Below, piece after piece: positions 1 to 5,583 of a stretch of 5,583 nt of DNA (its first letter is position 1; each line of letters begins with the position of its first letter). A model generated the notes under the pieces. That model saw nothing but the letters and a program-made list of their open reading frames with translations. It had not been told where the DNA came from and did not search any database. Source of the DNA: Verrucomicrobiota bacterium (GTDB taxonomy: Bacteria; Verrucomicrobiota; Verrucomicrobiia; Limisphaerales; CAIQOK01); the NCBI GenBank assembly GCA_025363535.1, contig JANYDP010000526.1, forward strand, positions 1-5,583. Reading direction: 5' to 3'. The position numbers were made by a program, and so were the translations under genes.

Positions 1-27
1 AAGCTTTTAGCCGGAACCATTGTTTTG

Positions 28-189
28 AACCACGAAATACACGAACCACACGAAAGGAAAACCCAGCGGATCCGGCGGGGCTAGCTTTCCCCGGCTGCAA
101 AGAATGGCGGCACCTTTCTGTGGCCAGTAAAATGCCCGCACCAGTTTCCTCGGCCAGTTATTTTCGTGTGGTTCGTGTATTTCGTGGTT
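28..189. repeat. Inverted-repeat element: perfect 28-bp arms around a 106-bp core
   Basis: Positions 28-55 (AACCACGAAATACACGAACC onward) and 162-189 are exact reverse complements over 28 bp. The core at 56-161 has no credible gene; it holds a short CGGGG/CCCCG hairpin near 76-93 and a 7-nt direct repeat, GGCCAGT, at 122-128 and 152-158. The arms themselves are built from iterated ACGAA/ACCAC words. I recall near-identical ACCACGAA-type sequences dispersed between genes in several phyla, including Verrucomicrobia and Planctomycetes, often read as spurious peptides like TTKYTNHTK. It may be a non-autonomous mobile or structural element, or two oppositely placed copies of a dispersed repeat. Duplicated target bases at the edges are not evident. 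Confidence 0.75.
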
Positions 190-296
190 AATCCCTCTGC
201 ATCGTTTCGGTTTAGTGCCTCGTTAGTCTGGATGTTGGCATCGCGGTGGGCGGTTCTCACCACGGCGCGGGCCTCGGCTTCGGACTAATGATTCAT
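81..296 (-). pseudogene. Possible broken small reading frame after the FAD gene
   Basis: The minus strand has AGGTGA (306-301), AACG, then ATG at 296. This start signal overlaps the FAD gene's TAG, as a next operon gene would. The frame reads Met-Asn-His and meets an in-frame TAG at 287-285, then stays open to 81, about 68 codons more. The readable part beyond the stop (SEAEARAVVRTAHRDANIQ) matches no family I recognise. From about residue 36 it runs into the inverted repeat (LTTKYTNHTK), so the distal part is certainly repeat-derived. It could be a gene remnant displaced by the repeat element, or chance; chance is at least as likely. A GTG start at 263 could also open the distal portion, but nothing supports that start. 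Confidence 0.2.
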
Positions 297-304
297 CGTT
301 TCAC
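190..304. other. Non-coding region between the FAD gene and the inverted-repeat element
   Basis: Together with 1-189 this completes about 300 bases with no confident gene. It includes a modest plus-strand hairpin, GGTGGG (245-250) with CTCACC (256-261), which contains one G-T pair and has no T-run after it. It also holds the start region of the broken frame described separately. No terminator for the FAD gene can be called here, although the large inverted repeat further downstream could fold in the transcript. Confidence 0.5.
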
Positions 305-2035
305 CTAAATCGCCCCCGCTTCCGGCGGCCAAGCCAGCGGCACACCGTCCTGTTGCAGCCGCGCCTGGAAAGCGGTCAGCAGCCCGGCCTGGTGGCGCAC
401 GGCGCGGGGCGATTGCTTTTGCGCCAGGCAGAAGGCGACGAGCGCGCCGGCAGATTCGCCGACGTTCCATTCCACGGGATGCAGGCGGTAACAGCCGTTG
501 GTGAGATGGGTGACGCCGAGGTTTTTGCAGGCGGGCAAAAGATTTTCGACCCGCTGCGGAATCAGCGCGCCGAGCGGGATTTGAAACGGCAGCGTGCTGC
601 CGTAAGCGCCGTGATCGCCGGTGGTGGTGAGGTGCAGATCCATGTGGTAGCTGCCGATGCCGACCGCGTCGGGAAATTTCGTGGCGCGCACTTCTTCTTT
701 TTTCAAACCGGTCTCGCGCATCCGCGCCTCGGTGGTGACGTGTTGTTCCAGCACGGTGAACTCGGCCTGGAGACGCCGGCCTTCGCGGATGTAGGGATAC
801 TTCGCCAACCCGTCGGCCGTGCCGACGACATCGGGGCGGAGGCGCAAGCCTTTCCAACCCGTGCCGCCGTCGGGACGCGGCGTTTCGGTTTGCAGCCAGT
901 AAACGAGTGAGAGACTGAGCTGCTTGGCGCGTTCGAGATGTTTCTTCGCCTCGGCTGCGCTGACATCCGTGATGAGGCCGAACGAGTAATCATTCTGCGG
1001 CCAGTTCACGATGGTGAGGTCGCCGCGATAAAATCCGGGCGTGAACAAATCGCGGTCGGCGATGCGGCGGTAGGTCCAGAAGCCTTTGCGCGCTTCGGGA
1101 TCAAAGCCGATTTTCTTCGACTCAGTGGAATCAAAACTCAGGAAGCGGTAATTCTTTTCCGCCGACGTGCTCATCTTGAAATCGCGCCAGTAGGCATAAT
1201 CACGCGGACGATCAATCGTGTGATCTTCGTCACGCAAATAGTCCAGCGCGAAACAAAACGTGAAGCCTTGCAGATTGTTGGGCTGCGCTTTTTCCTTCGC
1301 GTGCGGCTCGGTGGTTTCCGACTTCGCTTCCGCGCCGAGTGCGTATTCGGTCTTGGTCAGCGGCAGCAAGTCGCCTTGCTCGGTGGCGTCGGCAAAGAAC
1401 GGTGCCCGGAGAATCAGTTCGTGGCCGGATTCCCGATTCAAAACGCGCACGGCTTCGACGCGGTCGCCCTTCGTCTCGGCGTTTACGGCTTGGTGGTTCA
1501 GGAGAATTTGAAGCTGTCCGTTGCCGAGATACGGCGCGAGCATTTCGTAAAGCACCGCCAGGGCCACGCGCGGCTCGCAGCCGATGCGGGAGACCCAGCA
1601 GTTGCCGGGATTGAAATGTTTGCTGGCCTTCGCTTTTTCCGTGAGCGGATAGTTGCGCGAATAATAATCGCGGATGCCGGTGCGCAACGCCTGGTAGCTT
1701 TTGGTCCCGCCAAACGTTTCGATCCAGTTGTTCTCATCCGGCGGCACGGCCTGCTGCGTGAGTTGTCCGCCGATCCAGTCCGTCTCCTCGGTCATGATGA
1801 CGCGCAGCCCATTGCGCGCCGCCGCGAGCGCCGCCGCGCAACCACCGAGTCCGCCGCCGATGATGACGAGGTCGGCGGACATTTCCAGCGTGCGCCGACG
1901 AAAGGGTTTCGCGCCTGGACGATTTGCTTCACTCGTGCTGGCCGCCAGCAGCGAAGTGGGTGCGGTGAGAATCAGCGGCGTCGCCAGTCCCACGCTTTTG
2001 AGAAAGTCACGGCGGTCAAATGTTGAATGGTTCAT
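305..2035 (-). CDS. Tat-exported FAD-dependent oxidoreductase (FAD_oxidored family)
   Basis: A 576-residue flavoprotein. The N-terminus has a twin-arginine signal (DRRDFLK, 7-13), a hydrophobic stretch (about 15-31) and an Ala-rich cleavage region near 30-33, so the folded FAD-loaded enzyme is likely exported. The Rossmann motif IIGGGLGG (58-65) is followed by an acidic residue at the expected ribose-binding place (E83), WIGGQ (87-91), and FADATEQGDLL (214-224), which matches the family's (D)AT..GDL motif. The C-terminal part has SYHMDLH (462-468) and a second FAD-contact region, TNGCYRLHPVEWNVGESAGALVAF. Length is normal. The ATG at 2035 gives the complete Tat signal and has GGAG 10 nt upstream. 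The gene starts 3 nt after the DUF5009-type stop, implying coupled translation. Family members act on diverse, mostly uncharacterised substrates in glycan- or sugar-use clusters; the electron acceptor and substrate cannot be inferred. Confidence 0.93.
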   Translation of the reverse strand: MNHSTFDRRDFLKSVGLATPLILTAPTSLLAASTSEANRPGAKPFRRRTLEMSADLVIIGGGLGGCAAALAAARNGLRVIMTEETDWIGGQLTQQAVPPDENNWIETFGGTKSYQALRTGIRDYYSRNYPLTEKAKASKHFNPGNCWVSRIGCEPRVALAVLYEMLAPYLGNGQLQILLNHQAVNAETKGDRVEAVRVLNRESGHELILRAPFFADATEQGDLLPLTKTEYALGAEAKSETTEPHAKEKAQPNNLQGFTFCFALDYLRDEDHTIDRPRDYAYWRDFKMSTSAEKNYRFLSFDSTESKKIGFDPEARKGFWTYRRIADRDLFTPGFYRGDLTIVNWPQNDYSFGLITDVSAAEAKKHLERAKQLSLSLVYWLQTETPRPDGGTGWKGLRLRPDVVGTADGLAKYPYIREGRRLQAEFTVLEQHVTTEARMRETGLKKEEVRATKFPDAVGIGSYHMDLHLTTTGDHGAYGSTLPFQIPLGALIPQRVENLLPACKNLGVTHLTNGCYRLHPVEWNVGESAGALVAFCLAQKQSPRAVRHQAGLLTAFQARLQQDGVPLAWPPEAGAI

Positions 2036-2038
2036 AAA

Positions 2039-3478
2039 TCAAGTTCTCCAGAAAATCTTGCGCCGCGTCAGAAAACTCACGGTCACGGCCATCAGCGACG
2101 TGATGATGACGCCTTTCCAAAATCCGCGCCCCGGCGTGCTGGCAAAGTCGGTCAGCCAGGTTGCGCCACCGGTGAGCGCGAGGACGGGTGTGATGAAGTT
2201 GTTGATGCCGGCGTAGGCGATCATCGGGTTCTGGCCGTTGGCGATCAGCAGTTGCACCCAGCGGCGACGGTGGAACACATCAATCAAGATCGAGAAGCCG
2301 ATGAACGCGCAAATGGCCAGGCCCGAGGTGACGAAATAATAGCTGACGGTGGCCTTGTCCTTCTTGATGCCGCCTTCGTACGGCTCGAAGAACAGGCCGA
2401 GCACGAGCCAGTAGATTGCCCATTGGAAAAGGCTGCGGTAAAGGTGTTCGGTTTCCGTTTTGGGGTTTGTGAGCAGCCACCAACCCAGGCCGCACATTGC
2501 AAAAGTCAGCAGCGTGGTGGAGACGAGCCAGCGCGTTTTCAAACCGATGAGCAGCACGAGCACGAACGCAAACATGAGGACGCCAATGAAAATCATCTGC
2601 CGGGCCGGGCTGTTTTTTTCAGCGGTGGACGAGGCCGGGCCGGAGTTTTGAATCCACTTCAAAATCAAATCGCCGGCGATGGTTCCAGGGATGACGATGC
2701 AGAGGTATTGCAAATAGTAGAGCTGGTAAATCCACGGGGCAGGGGACCAGCGCCAGATTTCATGCACCCAGCCTTCGGTGGCTTGCGGCATGTTTGAGAG
2801 GCGGATGGCCAGCAGAATTCCCAGCAGACCGAGGCGAGGTAGAAGATTTTTCCGGGTCAGCATCCAGACGAGCGAACCGAACACCGCCATGTTGGTCAGT
2901 ACGATGATGATGATGTCGCTGCGGCCCAGCTTAAAGCCGCTGCCGTCCGGGTAATGTGCTTGCGTCAAGAAAAGGATTGCGCCGAGCCAGCCACCGAGAC
3001 GAATTCCCCATCGCATCGTGCGCGGCCACGACTCCGGCAGTCGTGCGAGAATGGGAAACAGCAGAAAAAATCCCAGCAACGCCACCAACCAAGTCACGGT
3101 GGTCGGGTGCGTGCTCAAGGTGTAGGGACGAATTGCCTGCACGAAGAGCGCGAAGAAGCCGAGGAGAACTCCGCGTTCCAAAATGAACGCGCCGAGTTTC
3201 CATTTCGGTGCGCCGGATTCCATCCGCCGTGAAAGCGCGAGCGGAAAGGCCGCGCCCATTGCGAAAAGAAAAAACGGAAAGACCAAATCCACCCAGGTGA
3301 TGCCCGGCAGCGTGCCGATCCATTCGTGCGTGGGCGGCGGTTCCTGCGCGTGATACATCCAACTCGGCAGCGCATTTTGCCCGAAGGGAAGCTGGCCCGA
3401 AAGCAGCATGGCCAGAATCGCGAGGCCTCGCAGTGCATCAAGGGCGTGGGCGCGATTCTGGCCAGTGACGGTGCTCAC
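2039..3478 (-). CDS. DUF5009 / COG4299-type polytopic membrane protein (HGSNAT-related acyltransferase family)
   Basis: An integral membrane protein, 479 residues from the chosen GTG start. LDALRGLAILAML (13-25) is the characteristic first membrane segment. WMYHAQEPPP (40-49) and PGITWVDLVFPFFLF (58-72) are hallmark family motifs, and H43 is the obvious candidate for an acyl-relay histidine by analogy with HGSNAT. Later signatures include RSDIIIIVLTNMAVFG, EPYEGGIKKDKATVSYYF and IANGQNPMIAYAG near the C-terminus. About 12-14 hydrophobic segments can be counted. Relatives include enzymes that carry acetyl groups across membranes to sugars; activity here is inferred. The frame stays open to a GTG at 3583, but those 35 extra residues lie across intergenic repeat units and before the conserved N-terminus. 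The GTG at 3478 has GGGG six nt upstream and places DALRG near residue 14, as usual. Its TGA is 3 nt before the FAD gene's ATG, so the two are likely translationally coupled. Confidence 0.88.
   Translation of the reverse strand: MSTVTGQNRAHALDALRGLAILAMLLSGQLPFGQNALPSWMYHAQEPPPTHEWIGTLPGITWVDLVFPFFLFAMGAAFPLALSRRMESGAPKWKLGAFILERGVLLGFFALFVQAIRPYTLSTHPTTVTWLVALLGFFLLFPILARLPESWPRTMRWGIRLGGWLGAILFLTQAHYPDGSGFKLGRSDIIIIVLTNMAVFGSLVWMLTRKNLLPRLGLLGILLAIRLSNMPQATEGWVHEIWRWSPAPWIYQLYYLQYLCIVIPGTIAGDLILKWIQNSGPASSTAEKNSPARQMIFIGVLMFAFVLVLLIGLKTRWLVSTTLLTFAMCGLGWWLLTNPKTETEHLYRSLFQWAIYWLVLGLFFEPYEGGIKKDKATVSYYFVTSGLAICAFIGFSILIDVFHRRRWVQLLIANGQNPMIAYAGINNFITPVLALTGGATWLTDFASTPGRGFWKGVIITSLMAVTVSFLTRRKIFWRT
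2046..2049 (-). promoter_or_regulatory. Ribosome binding site for the FAD oxidoreductase, inside the preceding gene
   Basis: The minus strand reads GGAGAACTTGATTTATG, with GGAG 10 nt from the ATG at 2035. The site lies within the last codons of the DUF5009-type gene and its TGA falls in the spacer. Ribosomes finishing that gene would pass directly onto the FAD gene start. Confidence 0.55.
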
Positions 3479-3484
3479 AGTGCG

Positions 3485-3488
3485 CCCC
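3485..3488 (-). promoter_or_regulatory. Weak candidate ribosome binding site for the DUF5009-type gene
   Basis: On the minus strand, GGGG followed by CGCACT precedes the GTG at 3478, giving 6-nt spacing. It lies immediately beside the inner end of the repeat unit at 3490-3517, so repeat sequence forms the leader. The element is only a partial match to GGAGG. It supports the 3478 start over the 3583 start, where no comparable site is seen. Confidence 0.35.
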
Positions 3489-3489
3489 A

Positions 3490-3517
3490 AAAGCGCCAGC
3501 GGGCAGGCGCACTCCAA
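3490..3517 (-). repeat. Palindromic intergenic repeat, unit A
   Basis: Read on the minus strand, this 28-nt unit begins TTGGAGTGCG, has GCCC at its centre and ends CGCTTT. Within it, GCGCC (+ strand 3493-3497) pairs with GGCGC (3506-3510) around an 8-nt loop. It is an inverted, diverged copy of the unit at 3562-3589: 21 of 28 positions match. It sits inside the open upstream extension of the DUF5009-type frame, where its translation would be VLECACPLAL. I recall peptides of this kind from spurious ORFs over intergenic repeats in Verrucomicrobia, but cannot verify that here. Confidence 0.65.
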
Positions 3518-3561
3518 GACGCTGCCGCGCAATTCGGGAGCGGTTGAAGTTCCGACAGGTT

Positions 3562-3589
3562 TTGGAGTGCGGTGGCCCTCCACCGCTTT
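3562..3589 (+). repeat. Palindromic intergenic repeat, unit B (inverted copy of unit A)
   Basis: This unit begins TTGGAGTGCG, has GCCC at its centre and ends CGCTTT on the plus strand. It contains a perfect 7-bp stem, GCGGTGG (3569-3575) with CCACCGC (3580-3586), and a CCCT loop. Compared with unit A, the flanks and the outer three stem pairs are conserved. The next two pairs differ by compensating changes: C-G to G-C and C-G to T-A. This suggests selection on, or copying of, a folded element. The two units face each other across 44 nt. Confidence 0.7.
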
Positions 3590-3682
3590 ATCAACGGCGA
3601 AAATGGCCGGTTACATCGGGAACTCCCGTCGTTTTGATTCAGGTTCCGAGCCATTTGATCTGAGCGAACGACAAACCTGTGC

Positions 3683-4540
3683 TCACACCTTGCCGAGCTG
3701 CTTCAGCACTTCATACGTGCGGCGGACGGTTTCAATCGGGTGCGCGCTGGTTTCGTGTTCGACGACGTACCATTGAGTGCCGCCCTTGGATTCGCACCAC
3801 TCGAAGACGCCGGGCCAGTTGATCTTGTCCTCGCCGATGACGGCTTCGGGGCCGCCGCCATTGGCTTTGATGTGAATCGAGCGGCAACGACCGGGGTAAC
3901 GATGCAAGACTTCGACCGGATCCTGTCCGCCGTCGCGGCAGTTGCTGGTGTCGAGTTGCATGATGACTTCCTTCTTGGTGTTGCCGAAGAAAATGTCCCA
4001 GGCGGACTGGCCCTCGATCAATTCAAAGTCATGCTTGTGCGCATGGTAACCGGTCCACATGCCGAGCGGTTTTAATTTGTCGGCGAGGTCGTTGAACATC
4101 TTGGCGTGATCCAGCCATTCCTGTTTCGTCTTGGCGGTCATGTAGGGGCAGATGACGAATTTGTTGCCGAGGATCTGGTTGAACTCGATGGTCGCGTCAA
4201 TTTTGTCGGGCTGAAGATCGGCGAACTGCGTGTGCGTGCCGCAGGTGACGACGCCCAGGTCGTCAATCATCTTGCGAATCTCTTTGGCCGGACGGCCCCA
4301 GTAGCCGGCGAACTCGACGCCCTTGTAACCGATCTTGGCGACGGCTTCAAGCGTGCCGGGGAAATCCTTCTGGCATTCGGCGCGCACGGAATACATTTCG
4401 AGGCCGACGGGAATTTTTTTATGGGCGGTCATGGTTTTGCAGCCGGCGAGATTGAGACTGAGGGCCGCGCCCGCTGTGCCGAGCGCGGCGCGTTGGATGA
4501 ATTCGCGGCGGTTGAGTTCAGGAGATGTTTTTTGGTTCAT
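3683..4540 (-). CDS. Sugar phosphate isomerase/epimerase-like TIM-barrel lipoprotein with Tat signal
   Basis: This 285-residue protein of the xylose-isomerase-like TIM-barrel family (AP endonuclease 2 type fold) is likely a metal-dependent sugar isomerase, epimerase or related lyase. The N-terminus carries a twin-arginine motif (NRREFIQR, 10-17), a small hydrophobic stretch, and a lipobox-like LAGC ending at C34, suggesting Tat export followed by lipid anchoring. The barrel starts at VGLEMYSVR (45-53) and continues through GVEFAGYWG (74-82), GTHTQF (101-106), GYHAHKHDFE (164-173), QLDTSN (195-200), SIHIKA (221-226) and VVEHE (259-263). D197, H223 and E261, with H168 or E173, fit the usual Asp/His/Glu metal set; this is inferred from spacing. 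The ATG at 4540 is chosen because it gives the complete Tat signal, although no Shine-Dalgarno precedes it. Reading may depend on coupling to the Gfo/Idh/MocA gene 27 nt upstream. The substrate cannot be told from sequence. Confidence 0.93.
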   Translation of the reverse strand: MNQKTSPELNRREFIQRAALGTAGAALSLNLAGCKTMTAHKKIPVGLEMYSVRAECQKDFPGTLEAVAKIGYKGVEFAGYWGRPAKEIRKMIDDLGVVTCGTHTQFADLQPDKIDATIEFNQILGNKFVICPYMTAKTKQEWLDHAKMFNDLADKLKPLGMWTGYHAHKHDFELIEGQSAWDIFFGNTKKEVIMQLDTSNCRDGGQDPVEVLHRYPGRCRSIHIKANGGGPEAVIGEDKINWPGVFEWCESKGGTQWYVVEHETSAHPIETVRRTYEVLKQLGKV

Positions 4541-4567
4541 GTTTTTTGGTTTGGTGTTAAATAAAAT
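4541..4567 (-). other. Short A/T-rich gap between coupled genes, lacking a Shine-Dalgarno
   Basis: The 27 nt between the TGA of the Gfo/Idh/MocA gene and the ATG of the isomerase-like gene read, on the coding strand, as an A-rich leader ending CCAAACCAAAAAACATG. There is no GGAG- or AGG-type element. Translation may start by an SD-independent route on an unstructured A-rich leader, or by reinitiation after the upstream stop. The contrast is local, since the FAD gene in this window does have a GGAG. Confidence 0.6.
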
Positions 4568-5583
4568 TCAGCCACGCCGGGTGTAGGGCAGATGCCAAGG
4601 TTTGCGGTATTTGATGCCCACGAGCTTATCGGCTTCGTGATCGCCGACAATCTTTTCGTTGGCGCCGTCCCAGACGATTTTATGGCCGGTGCGGTAGGCG
4701 ATGTTGCCGAGGTGCGCGAGCGTGGACACGCGCTGGCCGGCCTCAAGATTCAACACGGGTTGTTTCCGGCTCTTCACGCAGTCCAAAAAATTCCGCACAT
4801 GCGCCGGACGCGGATCACCCTGGCCCTTCTTTTTTGCGGAATCGAGGTTCGCGCGTTTTTTCTCGGTGATGATCTCGTAGCCCGTGTCGTTTACAATGAT
4901 CGAGGCTTCCGTGCCGTTCCATTCCACGCCCCACGGGCGGCTGTTCAGGCCGTTGTTCAACCCGGCGCGATGTTCCCAGACGAGCTGATAGGTGGGGAAT
5001 TCATAGACCGTCACCTGCGAGTCGGGCGTCTCGGAATCGTCGTCGAAGGTGAATTTTCCGCCGCACGAGGAAATGGTTTTCGGCGCATCGGCGGGCATGC
5101 CCATTTCGAGCATGTTGATCAGATGCACACCCCAGTCGGTCATCAGGCCGCCCGCGTAATCCCAGAACCAGCGGAAGTTGAAATGAAACCGGTTGGGATT
5201 GAAGGGCCGCGCCGGTGCCGGCCCAAGCCAGAAATCATAATCCACGGTCGCCGGCGGTGCGCAATCCGCGACGTGCCCAATGCTCGGGAGCCAGTCGAGA
5301 TACGCCCAGCCACGCGCCATGCTGACTTTGCCGAGCTTGCCGGAGCGGATGATTTCGGCGGCCTCAATGATGTGTGCGCAACTGCGCCATTGCGATCCCA
5401 TCTGCACGACGCGGTTGTGACGCTGCGCGGCCTCGACCATTGCATGGCCTTCATCAATCGTTTTTGCCAGCGGCTTCTCCACGTAAATATCCTTGCCCGC
5501 CTGGCACGCCGCGACGGTCGTCAACGCGTGCCAATGATCCGGCGTCGCGATCAAAACAATGTCCACGTCCTTGCGATCCAGCA
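4568..5583 (-). CDS. Gfo/Idh/MocA family oxidoreductase, 5'-truncated by the window edge
   Basis: This is a probable NAD(P)-dependent sugar or sugar-derivative dehydrogenase. The frame is open to the right edge (337 codons visible, beginning LDRKDVDIVLIATPDHWHA), so the GTG at 5566 is an internal valine and not a start. In visible numbering, TPDHWH is residues 13-18 and the family EKP motif is 35-37, with the lysine expected to be catalytic. DFWLGPAP (116-123) and GGLMTDWGVHLIN (144-156) follow; D149 and H153 match the usual catalytic Asp/His region. The C-terminus is the substrate-binding alpha/beta domain and ends WHLPYTRRG before TGA. The nucleotide-binding GxGxxG and any Tat signal would lie in the missing roughly 80-110 residues; whole members of this subfamily are commonly about 430-450 residues. 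The isomerase-like gene starts 27 nt downstream on the same strand, suggesting co-transcription. Family assignment is firm; substrate and export are unknown. Confidence 0.93.
   Translation of the reverse strand, partial: LDRKDVDIVLIATPDHWHALTTVAACQAGKDIYVEKPLAKTIDEGHAMVEAAQRHNRVVQMGSQWRSCAHIIEAAEIIRSGKLGKVSMARGWAYLDWLPSIGHVADCAPPATVDYDFWLGPAPARPFNPNRFHFNFRWFWDYAGGLMTDWGVHLINMLEMGMPADAPKTISSCGGKFTFDDDSETPDSQVTVYEFPTYQLVWEHRAGLNNGLNSRPWGVEWNGTEASIIVNDTGYEIITEKKRANLDSAKKKGQGDPRPAHVRNFLDCVKSRKQPVLNLEAGQRVSTLAHLGNIAYRTGHKIVWDGANEKIVGDHEADKLVGIKYRKPWHLPYTRRG

Larger units (their letters stand above)
3479..3682. other. 204-nt intergenic region between the isomerase-like and DUF5009-type genes
   Basis: This is the only sizeable gap inside the gene cluster. 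It holds repeat units A and B, and between them and the isomerase stop several weak inverted repeats: CAGGTT/AACCTG at 3640-3645 and 3674-3679, GTCGTT/AACGAC at 3628-3633 and 3667-3672, and CGGGA/TCCCG around 3617-3628. None is followed by a T-run on the minus strand, so no intrinsic terminator can be called. I see no convincing -35/-10 pair. The region may separate two transcripts, but the sequence does not prove it. Confidence 0.5.

Noticed and set aside
1..6. AAGCTT at the window start, possibly a cloning-site boundary
   Set aside because: A HindIII hexamer at the first base may hint at a cloned insert end, but a single 6-bp match at an arbitrary window boundary is not evidence.
28..189. 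CRISPR array or insertion sequence
   Set aside because: There are only two repeats, they are inverted rather than direct, and the 106-bp core has no transposase, so neither label is supported.
285..857. A 190-codon minus-strand frame overlapping the end of the FAD gene
   Set aside because: It is an Arg/Pro/Ala/His-rich out-of-frame translation of the FAD gene, with no domain.
938..2026. A 362-codon open frame on the plus strand opposite the FAD gene
   Set aside because: It is a mirror frame of a GC-rich gene. The translation has no recognisable domain, while the minus strand shows a complete Tat signal, Rossmann motif and further FAD family motifs.
2027..2797. A 256-codon plus-strand open frame opposite the DUF5009-type gene
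   Set aside because: Its low-complexity charged translation is the antisense of a hydrophobic membrane protein, and no family motif is visible.
3590..3682. Intrinsic terminator after the isomerase-like gene
   Set aside because: Several short competing stems exist, but none is GC-strong and followed by a T-run on the minus strand.
4106..4564. A 152-codon plus-strand open frame opposite the isomerase-like gene
   Set aside because: It is an antisense shadow; the minus-strand gene has conserved metal-site and signal motifs throughout.
5564..5566. GTG as a start codon for the Gfo/Idh/MocA gene
   Set aside because: The frame continues upstream as LDRKD to the window edge, the family's usual sequence before VDIVLIATPDHWHA, and the nucleotide-binding motif would be missing from this start. 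It is an internal valine.

Overview
The window is a GC-rich stretch of bacterial DNA in which every convincing gene lies on the minus strand. Read in transcription order, from high to low coordinates, it holds four genes: a Gfo/Idh/MocA-type oxidoreductase cut by the right edge, a Tat/lipobox-bearing sugar phosphate isomerase/epimerase-like TIM barrel, a polytopic DUF5009 / COG4299-type membrane protein related to heparan-alpha-glucosaminide N-acetyltransferases, and a Tat-exported FAD-dependent oxidoreductase. This gene content (Tat-tagged sugar redox and TIM-barrel enzymes beside DUF5009) and the style of the intergenic repeats suggest a Verrucomicrobiota member, perhaps the Pedosphaera/Limisphaera side. 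That placement is inference from remembered genomes; the window has no rRNA or other phylogenetic marker.

Layout. Positions 1-304 contain no confident gene. They hold a perfect 28-bp inverted repeat (28-55 and 162-189) around a 106-bp core, and next to it a short broken reading frame. Positions 305-2035 encode the FAD oxidoreductase and 2039-3478 the membrane protein, with only 3 nt between the two genes. Positions 3479-3682 are intergenic and hold two inverted, diverged copies of a small palindromic repeat whose stems differ by compensating changes. Positions 3683-4540 encode the isomerase-like lipoprotein, and 4568 to the window end the Gfo/Idh/MocA oxidoreductase.

How the genes may work together. 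The Gfo/Idh/MocA and TIM-barrel genes are 27 nt apart and look co-transcribed; the membrane protein and FAD oxidoreductase form a second tightly coupled pair. Two proteins have visible twin-arginine signals, and the cut one belongs to a subfamily that often has one. A plausible reading is an envelope-located module that oxidises and rearranges a sugar or sugar derivative, with the membrane protein possibly moving acyl groups to sugars across the membrane. No gene here identifies the substrate. The 204-nt repeat-bearing gap may separate the two pairs into different transcripts. The most unusual material is non-coding: the two inverted-repeat structures and the broken frame after the FAD gene.
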